From the NCBI GenBank assembly GCA_024138025.1, contig JAMXBD010000172.1, positions 434,001-498,000 of the forward strand: a stretch of 64,000 nucleotides of DNA, in the 5' to 3' direction. The position numbers were made by a program, and so were the translations under genes. The notes below the pieces were generated by a model. It ran no database searches. It saw only the letters and a program-made list of their open reading frames with translations, and had not been told where the DNA came from. Below, piece by piece: positions 13,425 through 24,053 of this stretch. Numbering within the stretch: the first letter of the stretch is position 1; each line of letters opens with the position of its first letter. The DNA comes from Combretum micranthum. Lineage: Eukaryota; Streptophyta; Magnoliopsida; Myrtales; Combretaceae.

Positions 13425-13713
13425 TAAGGCAGAGTGGCAGACAATGTCGTCCACCATCCAATCCTGCTAGGTTCAAAAGATCTGATAAGTGAAGAAACAA
13501 TGTTAGCCAAGAGTATACCCGAAAAGGGGAGAGAACAAGAAACTCGGTTATGTATCAATACCTAGGATTAAGCACATCAAATATGGTGGCAAATTTGAAA
13601 AAAGAAAGCTGCCCAAAAATTGCAACAGCTTGCTCCTTTTTACAAAAGCAGGGTCCATACACAGAGCCCTTGGTGGAAAAATGCGATCTTTCAAGTAAAG
13701 AAGCCATTGGGGT

Positions 13714-16700
13714 TCATATTTGAAAGTCAATAGCGCAATTACTTAAGTTTTCTGCAGCCTCGAGCTCTTCCAGGAGGGTGCACTGACTCGATGAGATGGA
13801 TGAAGAAAATATGTCTCTGAGATTTTGGTATATTTCATGGTGTTTCTTGCTGGCACTATCATCCTGTTGCATTGGTTCTGTCTTGACTTCTACTTCATTT
13901 CTGCCATGCTGCATCGGCGTATCCTCATCTTGATTTGTCTGAATATCTGCACAGTGCAGATAAAATTAATGTCATACAAACAAAATGTAATTTATTTACA
14001 GATAAAGTATCTACCTGAATATTAGAGAAACAACAAAGGAATAATTAGCAAAGGCATTACAATCATTAGGAGAAGCCATTCTGCACAAGAAGGTGGACAC
14101 AAACCGAAACTAACTGAATCTGCACAATTGTGATACTGGGGATACAAAAGTTATTTGCCAAATTTAGTACTAACTAAATTTTTCAGCTTAACATCACAAC
14201 TTTCTGATCAAAAAGTTTACATTTATAAATATAGTGTGGATTAATATATTTATTATATATCATTCCTTCTCACTTGTGTATTAACACTTCAATTGGCTTA
14301 TGAAGTGAACAATTTAATTAAATAAGGCTGAAATGAGTGCACAAAGATTCAACTTATGATCTTTTACTTGACACTATGTTAGTTTTGATTAGAATAATGT
14401 GTTCGAGTTAATCACATCCTAGCATGATAGTTCATTATATGATGTATATATAAAATTACAAAATTACCCTTTGACAAATACTCCACATAAACAATTACAT
14501 CAAGTATAAAATTCTCCCGTCTGTCACCAGCTTAGCCATAAATCCAAAGGTCAAAGCCAAAATGCATGAGAGGATGGGGAGTAAGACAATGACCCTAGGC
14601 TAATGCAGTTTCCAACCGCAATGATAAATATAATTCATTTGATGGGGTAGCTGGGCTTTACCAGTTCCTTTAAAAATATCTGTAGTTATTAGACTTCTCT
14701 ACAACTTCCATTTAGAATAGGTTGCATCAAATTTAACTTCCCAACTTTAATTGCTAGTGGCTGGAGAAATAATTACTAGCAGAAATGAAAAATCAATAAG
14801 AGGATAAAATATCTGGGGAGCTGGAACATTGTCATCAGAAGTCAAAAGGTGCATTTTGGCTGTCAATATTGCTCACAACTCAGATAGCCAGTCAAAAGCT
14901 CCTTGGCTTGAGCAAAGAGATTTCGTCACATGAAAATGGTAACCAGTTTCCTTTTGGGATATAACAGATTTCCAAGTCAATAGGTGGCAACTAGACATGT
15001 GATGATGTGCTAGGAACCATGATCCTTCAGAACATGAGTCTATTTACAATCAAATATACATGTTGTATTATAAATCATTGTCTGTCCAACCAATCAAATG
15101 ACATTATCTTGGCATGATGACCTAACGCAAATGACATCTGGGCAGACCAAAAAAACACTGGCCACTAGTGAGCAGAATTAGATGCTTTTTAATTAAGATA
15201 AAGCATTGTTGTTAACTAATCAGTTAAATGGGCATAGATGATATTTCACATGCGCCATAACTCCATCAACAGCTTTGAAACAGAATCCAAATCGTTAGCG
15301 AAAAAGGTGAAGAACATTATAAGTGGTCAAGAAGATTACTAGGTATCGATCTCGTCAAACAGTCAATTCAAGGTCAAAGAGTGATCATTCAAAATTCTAG
15401 AATAAACAAAAGTAACTCAGATCGTCAGATCTTAATCAATCAAGCTTTAATTCCTATACCTTGAGATTTAGTGGCCAATCTAGAATTAGCACGCCTCACG
15501 CATAACCAAGTTCGTTCTGACTCATACTCATCTCCAGACACAATGGGGAAATGCCAGTGACCATTTTCAGATTCCTGAAATGCATTGAATTTCAATTTTC
15601 ATCAACTAGAATTTACAACCTACATTCATTTGGTGCCACAGGCTCATAAGATTTTTTTTTTTTTTTTTTTCCTGTTGTGGCCATACAAAAGAAATCATTT
15701 CACCTCATTCTTTTTCCTGCTCTGGAAAACTCTAAATATAAATGAAATTAAGATGACCTTTATTCACCTGGATTACAACAGAACACAGAGGAGGCATGTG
15801 GAATATTGGACCATCATCAGAAAGGCTAAAACGTACCTGATATTTGGAAATTAAAATGCTTTGTTATGGCAACTTTCACAAACAACTCGCAAGGATAACA
15901 TTATTTAACTCAGAATGGAATGCTAAACATAAAATATAAATGTCCAATATTTGATAGACCAAAAAGGGAAGACAAAAGCATGAGAACTTTCACCTGATGC
16001 CTTTCTTTCCATCTAGGGAAAAAGTCATTCCCCAAAAGTTGAAATGTGTGATCCCTCATCTCATCATTGGTCACAATTAAGCACTTACATTTTATAGCTG
16101 CATATAACCAGTACCTGAAGCAAATGTAATTACATGTTGAATTTTGCAAGCACAACTTGGGCAGTGGAACAGACATATACAATTATTGCTTGTATGGCCA
16201 TGATGACATATGTGGAAATATGAAAGTATACGTATGAAAGTATACGTATCACCAAATTATTCATTCTTACCAATCATCATTGGATCCAGTTGGTGTCGCA
16301 TAAAGCGCATCTGCATTTTTCCACTTTTCAACCATCGCCCTATTTGCCAGTTCATCCATTTTGCGACCAGTAAGGCGCTTGTTATGCAAAATGATGAGCG
16401 GCAATCTGTTCGAAGGAAGCTGTTTTCTTATTCCATAAGCAACCGTGCTGACCTGGTACAAGGACCAATGGAGAAGGTTCCATAGCCAATAAGGTGAATG
16501 AAGGTATTGAAAGAGAAAAGATCTTTTTCTACACTTTTCTATTACTCAAATATCCACTGACTTGCCTTTGATGGCATGAACCTCTGCTGGCTAAACAGGC
16601 CCACATTAGCTCCATCTACCACTGCTTCATAAGGTCCATGATATTCAAGCCATTTCTGCCAAAAAAGAACATGTATTCTTGTTACACTAACCCAGTAGAA

Positions 16701-18975
16701 AATTAAAACAATTGTACATATACATGAATCTTCATACTTGGAATTTCTGAAAGCTTGAGTCTTTTTCTTTCTTCATAGCAATTGATGCAACTGACTTGGC
16801 AAAGTTTTCCGTTTCAATAGGATCCAAGTCAATCATGGCCAATTTTTCTCCACAGCATCTGCAGATACCATCAGATCCAACATATGAGTGTGAAATATTC
16901 CATTTTCCTTTTCCCAACCAACCTTGGCCATGCCAACCTCCACCACAATTTGTCACTGCTTCCCTTATCAATGCTTGATTCCATTTCCTTTTCCCTATTC
17001 TAGAAGCTACTTTACTTCTGAACCATTTTTCAATCAAGTCTGCAGTAGAGGGTGAGACCTTTCTGGCACTAGTTCTTAGCTTGTGGAGCAAATAATAGAC
17101 CTTTTCACTGTTTCCTGCTCCAATGCTCACTTCCAAAAGTGCCTGCAGTTCAGGCTCCTCCGGATATACACCATGCTCCAACATGTGCTTTTCAACTTCA
17201 AATGCTTTCTCAATGTTTCCACTTTTAGAGAAAGTGGCTAGGGCAGGGCCATAAGACCGCAACCTAGGATTTATGCCATGTGATTTCATTTGCTTCACCA
17301 TATCAAAAGCCATGTCACCATCCCCCATTGCCATTGCCATTCTGGCCACAGATGTCAATACAGCTTCATTCATTGGGATTTCATCTAAACACATCTGTTT
17401 ATAAATCTCAAACCCTCTCTGAAGTGCATAATTCTTGACATCTTCATCTAATAAAATTGGTTGATCTTTCTCATTGTTCTGCACTTTTCCCCTACCAGCA
17501 GAATCATTTTGCTCATTGATATTACTCAATACCTGAGCTTCTGGCAGGGGCATTCCATTGCACATCTGCTTTCCTGCTTCATTTACAACAGTGTTAACCT
17601 CATCCTTTCTAGGGATCGAACATAAACCTCTTTCAAGAGAGTTATTGATCATTTCATGTCCAGAATTCTCAGAGTCCATATTCTTGTCTCTATCAAGCTC
17701 AGAAGAATCAATCTTAGACACATCCAAACTATTCAATGTCCGAGAACCAGTACCACTTTTAGCAGGCTGGACCACACCAGCAGCAGCAGAGGAACACAAA
17801 TACAAGAGCACGGTGTAATGATATTGCACCAAATTAATCCCTTCGTCTCGAGCCAAATCATACAGCTTAACCGCTCCCAGAAAATCCCCTCTTTTTGAAC
17901 ACATATCCAGCGCAACTCTCAATTGAACTTCCAGAGAGTCATCCTTCTTCTTCCTATACCTCTTCTTACTTATTAAATCTTCACCAATTGGCATTTCAAC
18001 TCTATCATCATCTTCCTTACTAGTTTCTTTCACTATATTGTCATAACAATTATCATCATTCATAATACCGTGAGTGCTATCCACAACGTCTATTTCTACA
18101 CGCTTACTCTTCTTAGAAAACTTGTTAAATTTCCCAACACCAATTTGTCGCCTTTGCCTAACAAAATCCTTATTATTCCCCTCCTTTTTATCTCGGTTAA
18201 CTTCACCAACCCACCTGTTTGTTCTCTTACCTCTACCACCATCTGCTTCTCTTGTTTTTTTCGCTGCATTGTCATAATCATCATCCTCTCCCAACTTGCC
18301 AACATTATCCAAAACCTCTACTCCTACACTCTTACCTTGAGAGAAGTTATTAAATTTCCTAACATCCACTTCTCTTCTCTGACTAAATTCTTTATCAACC
18401 CCCTCTTTTTTATCTCTTGAGTCCAATTTCACACTTCTCTCATCACCATCACTCTTTTTCATTCTCTCTTTTACTAATGCACTAACCAGGTTCTTCAAGG
18501 ACTCAGCTTTCTCCTCCCGATCACTCAAAGATCGATCCGTGGAATTAGTTTCCCACCTAGTTTTCAAATTCACAGTCCTTTTAGAACTTCCACGGTCCCT
18601 TCTTACAAGTTGTTTCAAGGACCCGACTTTCTCATCCTTGCCACTTAAAAAACTAAACCCAGGATTGTTTTCCTTCCTAGTTTTCAAATTCTCCATCTTT
18701 TTATCTGTTCTAACAAGGTTTTCCAAGAACTCAGCTTTCTCATCCCTAGAACTAAACCCAGAATTGTTTTCCCTCCTGTTTCTCAAATTTATTGTCTTTT
18801 TAGAACTTCCATTAGCGGATGTCCTAAGAACAATAACAGGTGTGTGTCTTCTCTCTGTATAAATGTGAAAGTGCAATATGGTAGTGGGATTAAGGAATTT
18901 CAAAGTGTTGGGAGTGGAAGAATACTTACAGGAGGAGGATGGAGAGAATGAATAAGACGAAGGAAAGTAGGCCAT
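13714..18975 (-). CDS. PRORP: proteinaceous RNase P (PRORP), PPR domain plus NYN metallonuclease, 1015 aa
   Basis: PRORP enzymes cut the 5' leader from tRNA precursors without an RNA subunit. Exons: 16738-18975, 16566-16655, 16271-16452, 15994-16114, 15768-15836, 15460-15574, 13714-13946. They join in frame to 1016 codons. Residues 1-55 look like an organelle transit peptide. Residues 55-345 are basic and repeated. PPR-type helices lie at about 345-395 and 510-650. The central zinc pair is C705/C708 with H908 and C925. The catalytic acids are D760 (in DGANVGL), D835/D836 (in GSNDDW) and D854 (in TNDEMRDH). The donor of intron 2 is GC (AAG|GCAAGT). The last exon adds an acidic Gln/Ser-rich tail after a 1.5-kb intron. 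Arabidopsis PRORP1 is about 570 aa, so this protein is much longer. The start ATG opens directly into the transit-like sequence. All active-site residues are present, so the enzyme should be functional. Confidence 0.93.
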
Positions 18976-18999
18976 CTGTGGTGGCCGTTAATGGAGGTC

Positions 19000-19440
19000 A
19001 CTGCTGCTAACCGATATGGCTCTCCCAGAAGGTTACTTTCAGTTTCAGCAGTCTGTGTGTTGCAGGAAATATAATTTTTAATTCTTTTTTATATATTAGG
19101 TTGAGAAAAATTTTTTTTTTTCAATGCAAAAAATGGTAATTTAAAATGAAAACTCATTTGCTGATTTGATTATCATCACGACTAGTTAATAAATGATTTT
19201 TCGCATTTGTAGATTTATCTGCGGAGAAAAGATTGCAATCCATAAATCATTTGTTTTGAGGAAGAGTATACGTTAATAAAAAAAAAATTTAAGTTTTCTT
19301 GGAAATTAATATATTTTTAAATATTTACCTAATTTTATAAAAGTATTTTTCCTCTGTTTGCATATATTCAAGGTAATCTATATATTTAAAATATAAAAAA
19401 TAAATATATTATAGTAAGAAATAAATCTACTTACAACATA
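19000..19440. other. PRORP upstream region
   Basis: AT-rich DNA upstream of the PRORP start at 18975. It contains poly-T and poly-A tracts but no clear TATA box in the expected place, and no gene. The left edge of the pararetroviral insertion lies close to 19450. Confidence 0.4.
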
Positions 19441-19511
19441 ATTTTGTTTGAAATATAAAAATAGATCAGAATGGAATGGCAATTTCAGATTTTATCCATT
19501 TTTCTCATGTT

Positions 19512-19520
19512 GATACCAAT
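19512..19520 (-). promoter_or_regulatory. primer-binding-site-like sequence (tRNA-Met type)
   Basis: The minus strand reads TTGGTATCA here. The first eight bases after the leading T match the plant initiator tRNA-Met primer site TGGTATCAGAGC; the following bases diverge. It lies about 190 nt past the AATAAA and 300 nt past the TATA box, in the order expected of a pararetroviral pregenomic leader. A match this short could be chance without that context. Confidence 0.5.
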
Positions 19521-19705
19521 AAGAGGATCGATTGATAACAAGATAGAACAAGATGTTAAACAAAGAGCATGACAATGTAAGACATGCAAATGAACACAAT
19601 AATTTTTTCTTTCGCTGGGTCCCGAAATGTACTTAAGGAAATGTAAGAATAAAGTAAGGTAGAAAGCTAGAGAATAAGGCAAAGGCTTACAAAATTCTTC
19701 AAAGC

Positions 19706-19711
19706 TTTATT
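19706..19711 (-). terminator. AATAAA polyadenylation signal of the pararetroviral promoter region
   Basis: The minus strand has AATAAA here, about 110 nt downstream of the TATA box at 19821-19828. In caulimovirids the polyA signal sits shortly after the transcription start, so that a terminally redundant RNA is made. The spacing fits that scheme. Confidence 0.55.
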
Positions 19712-19820
19712 GATCAGAGGAGGAAGGAATACAAGAGAGTAAGTAATTTAGAGTATGTGTAGAGGAGTGTTTTTTTCTTTCTTCTGATTTTTTCATGTCT
19801 AACAAAGAAGAATGAGAGCC

Positions 19821-19828
19821 TATTTATA
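19821..19828 (-). promoter_or_regulatory. TATA box of pararetroviral pregenomic promoter
   Basis: The minus strand reads TCTATAAATAGG, a strong plant TATA box. It lies about 580 nt past the last viral ORF, which is where the pregenomic RNA promoter is located in Caulimoviridae. Confidence 0.6.
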
Positions 19829-20410
19829 GAATAATAGAATGACAGGGCATTTCCCTGTTTTAGTTTTTCAGTTATCCTATTTTCCAAGGGTAAAAAGGGT
19901 ATACACAAAATACAAGAAAGGGCAAAAAAGGAAAGGCACTATTTACAACTATTCTGAACTGTTGATGCAGGTCTTTTCTGTCAGTTCTGGTCTGTAACTG
20001 TTCATGCTAGTCTTGTCATTAACTCTGGTCCTCTGCGTTCCCATATAGATTTATTTCTTCTATTACTGAGGTATCTTCCTCGTATGCTTCAACTTTCATG
20101 GAAAATTTAGTATCAATACTTCTCCATATTATTATGTTATGGGAAGAGAAATGTTGTAAATCTGGGATTGCTAAATCAAATAATTTTCTTCAAGTGTTGG
20201 AATGGTTGCATGAGCTATCCAGTTTTCTACTTGTAATTCTATTGATTTTTCACATGTTTTTAATTCTTGAGATGGGCAAGTAAGTTTGTAAACTCTATCC
20301 ATTATTATGTTGTGACTAGCACGCCTTATGTCATAAAAAAGTCATTCTGAGGGAATGCTGTTAATTTTCATTCTTATTTGTAAGGTCTTGCTTTTTTCAC
20401 AACTATTCAT

Positions 20411-21625
20411 CTATCCATTGATTGTACAAACAACCTCTTTTATTGTTGATCCAAATTCAAAATCCAGGAATTTTCCAGGTTGTCCACAGATGATATTCAG
20501 TAATCCATAGTCAAGGAGAGTTTGTTCTGTGAATTCACATCTTTTTTCTATGTATAAAGGATTAAATGTATCAAGGTCAATGTTCATCTCGTAAATGTTG
20601 TAATCAAGTTCTCTCTTATGGTTGTAATGGTAATCATATGTAAATCTATAATCTTTTGCAACTAATTTTGCATATTCTTGAAATTTTAAGAATGGTTCCC
20701 AAAAATTTTTACAAGCAGAAAAAGAAATTTTTGTTCTAGCTCTTTTTGGTAATTTTTCAATAAAATTCATTCTTTTGAAGAAAAGACCACTTCTTGTTAT
20801 TTCAAAAGCTTCTTCTTTGTCTATATTATACTGTGAACAATGTCTAGGATTGAGTTGTCTGTAAATCTGTCATTTTTTTATTTTCTCATTTTTAACGTTT
20901 AGTATCTCAGTGTCTCTTGCTGTTTTGAGTTATGAAGCTAAACAGGGTTCAACTCAATAGTGTCCAAGTTCAGTTTCCAGTAACTCAATAGCTTGTTGTA
21001 AGGAAAAACACCCTCGCCAAACTAGTCCAATGAAATTCTCAATTTGAACTTTTGCATGGGCCCAAGTTTTGTAGATTCCAGGATTGAATCCCCTTATGAC
21101 AGCATAACAATAAATATTTACATTTTTATTTCTTGTCATGTGCACATATGGTCCAGTATTTCCAATATGTAATTCAATATTTATGTTCCCCATGTAATTA
21201 AGTAATGACAAACACACTCTTACCTTATTTTTATCCAAGGTCTGTAATCCCCATACAGCATCTATCAGTATTTTTTATTCAACAGTAATTCTTGTATCAT
21301 CAACTTTATCATGCCTAAAGGCTTGTGTGTTTTATGGGTTTTGATCAGGTATAAGTAATTCAACATCTCCAAACATCATTTTTCCAATTGGAGGAAAATA
21401 ATTTTTCATTAACTCATTTCCAGTAGGTCTTATTTTCTTTTGGAAGGGTATAAGTATGGTAGGAAAAGGTGGTCTATAAGGAAAAAAAATATTCTCTAAT
21501 GAGAACTGAGAAGTTTGTGATAAGAATTGAGAAGACTGGCCCATATGAGAAGATTGACCAATTTGAAATTTCTGTAACTCTTTTTCTTGTTGTAAGTCTT
21601 TGAGAGTCTTGTATCTGTTATCCAT
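20411..21625 (-). pseudogene. pararetroviral last ORF with viroplasmin-like domain, two in-frame stops
   Basis: Three open stretches (21332-21625, 20954-21238, 20411-20770) share one frame, so they look like one ORF of about 400 codons cut by internal stops. The ATG at 21625 overlaps the end of the RNase H frame by 8 nt. The middle stretch contains a viroplasmin/RNase H1 N-domain-like segment (VIRGFNPGIYKTW, then a Trp/Gly/Cys-rich turn and an alpha-helical end). That domain occurs in caulimoviral translation transactivators. The first stretch is Gln/Ser-rich and the last is not recognised. Confidence 0.6.
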
Positions 21626-24053
21626 TATTGATGTACCTGCTCAAGAGATTAGGCAAATTATTATCTTTTCCTTTTATATGTTCAAAATCAACATTATATC
21701 TTTTATTAACCAGTAAATCAGTAAATTTGATCAATCTTTTTTGTGACATGCTTTTTTCATTTTTCTTTTTGTAAAACTTAACTATAGCTTCACAGTCTGT
21801 TCCAACCAGTATTTCCTTTTTATTTAGTAAAGATAATCTAAAAGAATTTAAGCCATAAATTACTGCCATTAATTCCATATCTACGCTATTTTAAGTCATT
21901 TTTCTTTAAATTTACTACTATTATATCTACAAATTTTTTCATCCTTTTTTAAAGAGTATTTATGGGGTTTTCTTATTAAAACAGCTCCCCATCCGTTTTC
22001 ACAACCATCGGTTTCTACAATTAGAAAGATTGTATCTAAAGGTAATTTTAATTCTGGTTGTTTTCTAATTAGTAACTTTATTTCTCCTACCAGTTGTAAT
22101 TCTATATTGTCTAACTTTGTAAAAGTATGAGTCTTTTTATAAAGTAACTTAGTATGTTTTCCTAGATTTTTAATGAAAGGTCTAGCATAGTTTACAAGTC
22201 CTAAAAATTATTGCAATTTATTTTTATCAGTTATTTCTATAAATTCTAATACCTTTTTAGTTATATGTTGTTGTAATTTTATTTTACCATTTCCTATTTC
22301 TACTGCTAAGAATTCTATGTTTCTTCTATAAAATTGTATTTTCTTTTGACTAACAATTATTCAATTATTTTAGACTTCTGTGAGTACTTGTTTTAAATGA
22401 GCAGTATATTCTTTTTCATCTTTTGAAAAAACCAAAATATCATCTATATATACACAAATAAAAGGGTATGTGTCAAAAATTGACTCCATCTTTCTTTGGA
22501 AAATTGCTGGTGCATTTTTTAATCCAAAAGGCATAACTAGCCATTCATAATGTCCTAAAGGATAAGTAGAGGCTGTCCATGGTATAGAATTTTTTTCATT
22601 TTTATATGCCAAAATCTTGATTTGCAGTCAAACTTACTAAAAACATTACAATCTTGTATTCTGTTGAGTAAATCTGTTTTATCTGGTATATTGTATGCAT
22701 CTGTTTAGTATTATTATTCAGTTTTCTGTAAAATATTACCATTCTATTTTTTCCTCTAACTGTTTCGCTATGTTTTTTAACTATGAAAGTTGAGCTTCTG
22801 TGTGGGCTATCTGATCTTCTTATAACTGTTAATTTTAGTAATTCATTAATGTGTATTTTAAATTCTTCCTTATCTATATTATCACGAACTATCTACTTAG
22901 CTTTATTTCTATATATGGGTTTATTATTTTTAATTCACATTCTATCTTATTTCTATCCCAAAATTTTGTTATATTATTTCCAATTATTTCTTCCTTTTCT
23001 AGTCTACTTAAAATTGTATCTATTTCTGTACGTCCTATTTCTATCAAATTGTAAATAAAACTGTAATTTACACATTTGGTTTCTATTTCTAAATTATCAT
23101 AATTTTCTAAAAATTCTATAAATAAATCCTTATCTACTTGTTCTTCTAATTTATTTCCTTCTTTTTTATTTTCTTCCTTTTTCATTTTTGTTTTCTTTAC
23201 CTTGCAAGTTCCTGTCTTATCACATTTACAAATATCTGTAATTCTTGGTGTTTCTCCTGTTAAAAAGGTAACCCCTTTTCTTGTAATTATCATTCCTAAT
23301 CTATCATTTACAATAAAAGGTAATCCTAAGATACACACATGTTTTCTTAAAGTCATATCTCTTACATAAGTTCTACAACTCTAAAATTTGTAATTCCAAT
23401 CATGTTTAGTTTCTACTTCTATTGAATAGTCTATAAGTATTTCACAGTATTAAAAAAGTTTTCCATTCATCTGTTTAGCTTTTATACACTTTTTTCCTAG
23501 TATTTCTGTAAACCATTCTTTTGGTACTATCTTTTTATCTATAATATTATTTGTACATCTTGTATCTATGAGTGCTTTTGTCTCTAAGATTTCAATTCCT
23601 ACTATAAATTTTACTTTTATTCTCATATTTGTAATTTGTAATCCTTCTCTATTTATGTAAGAAAATCTTGTCTTCCTGTATTTGTGTGTTTTTGCTCTTA
23701 TTTTCTTTCTGTATTTCTTCTAATCTGTCTACTCTTTCTTCTATCCTTAGTATTCTTGTTTCTAGTAAATCTAAATTCCTATTCCATCTATTGTCACTAC
23801 TTGTTTTTTGTAACTCATATTTTTCTCCTTGTAAGTCCAAACATTTCTTACAACTCTCCTCTTGACATTTTTTACATCTAAATCTAACTGTAATATGAGG
23901 GTATCCATAACAATATTTACATGGGTGATCATCTAATCCTGACTCATGTATCCAATCATGTTCATAACTTGGTGTTTGTATTTCTACATATCCTCTTGCT
24001 TCCTCATTGTCTGTAAGATTTAATTCATCCAAATCATCAATTATGTCTAACAT
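21618..24053 (-). pseudogene. pararetroviral polymerase ORF: Cys motif, protease, reverse transcriptase, RNase H; broken
   Basis: The frame opens at an ATG (24053) overlapping the previous stop by 7 nt. At 23841-23921 it has Cys spacing CX2CX11CX2CX4CX2C, the second Cys motif known from badnaviruses. The aspartic protease active site near 23558-23566 reads D-T-R where D-T/S-G is expected. Reverse transcriptase follows, with the YIDD box and the MPFGLKNAP motif inside 22370-22612. RNase H lies in 21618-21878 and ends with an HIKGKDNNLPNLLSR segment. Frames change between 24053 and 23356 and again between 22612 and 21878, and stops interrupt the rest. Non-functional. Confidence 0.8.

Noticed and set aside
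17558..18862. Several plus-strand ORFs opposite PRORP exon 1
   Set aside because: They are antisense shadows of the coding exon, with no family resemblance.
22783..23881. Hydrophobic plus-strand ORFs opposite the pararetroviral polymerase
   Set aside because: The Leu/Phe/Ser-rich content results from the complement of Lys/Glu/Asn-rich viral codons.
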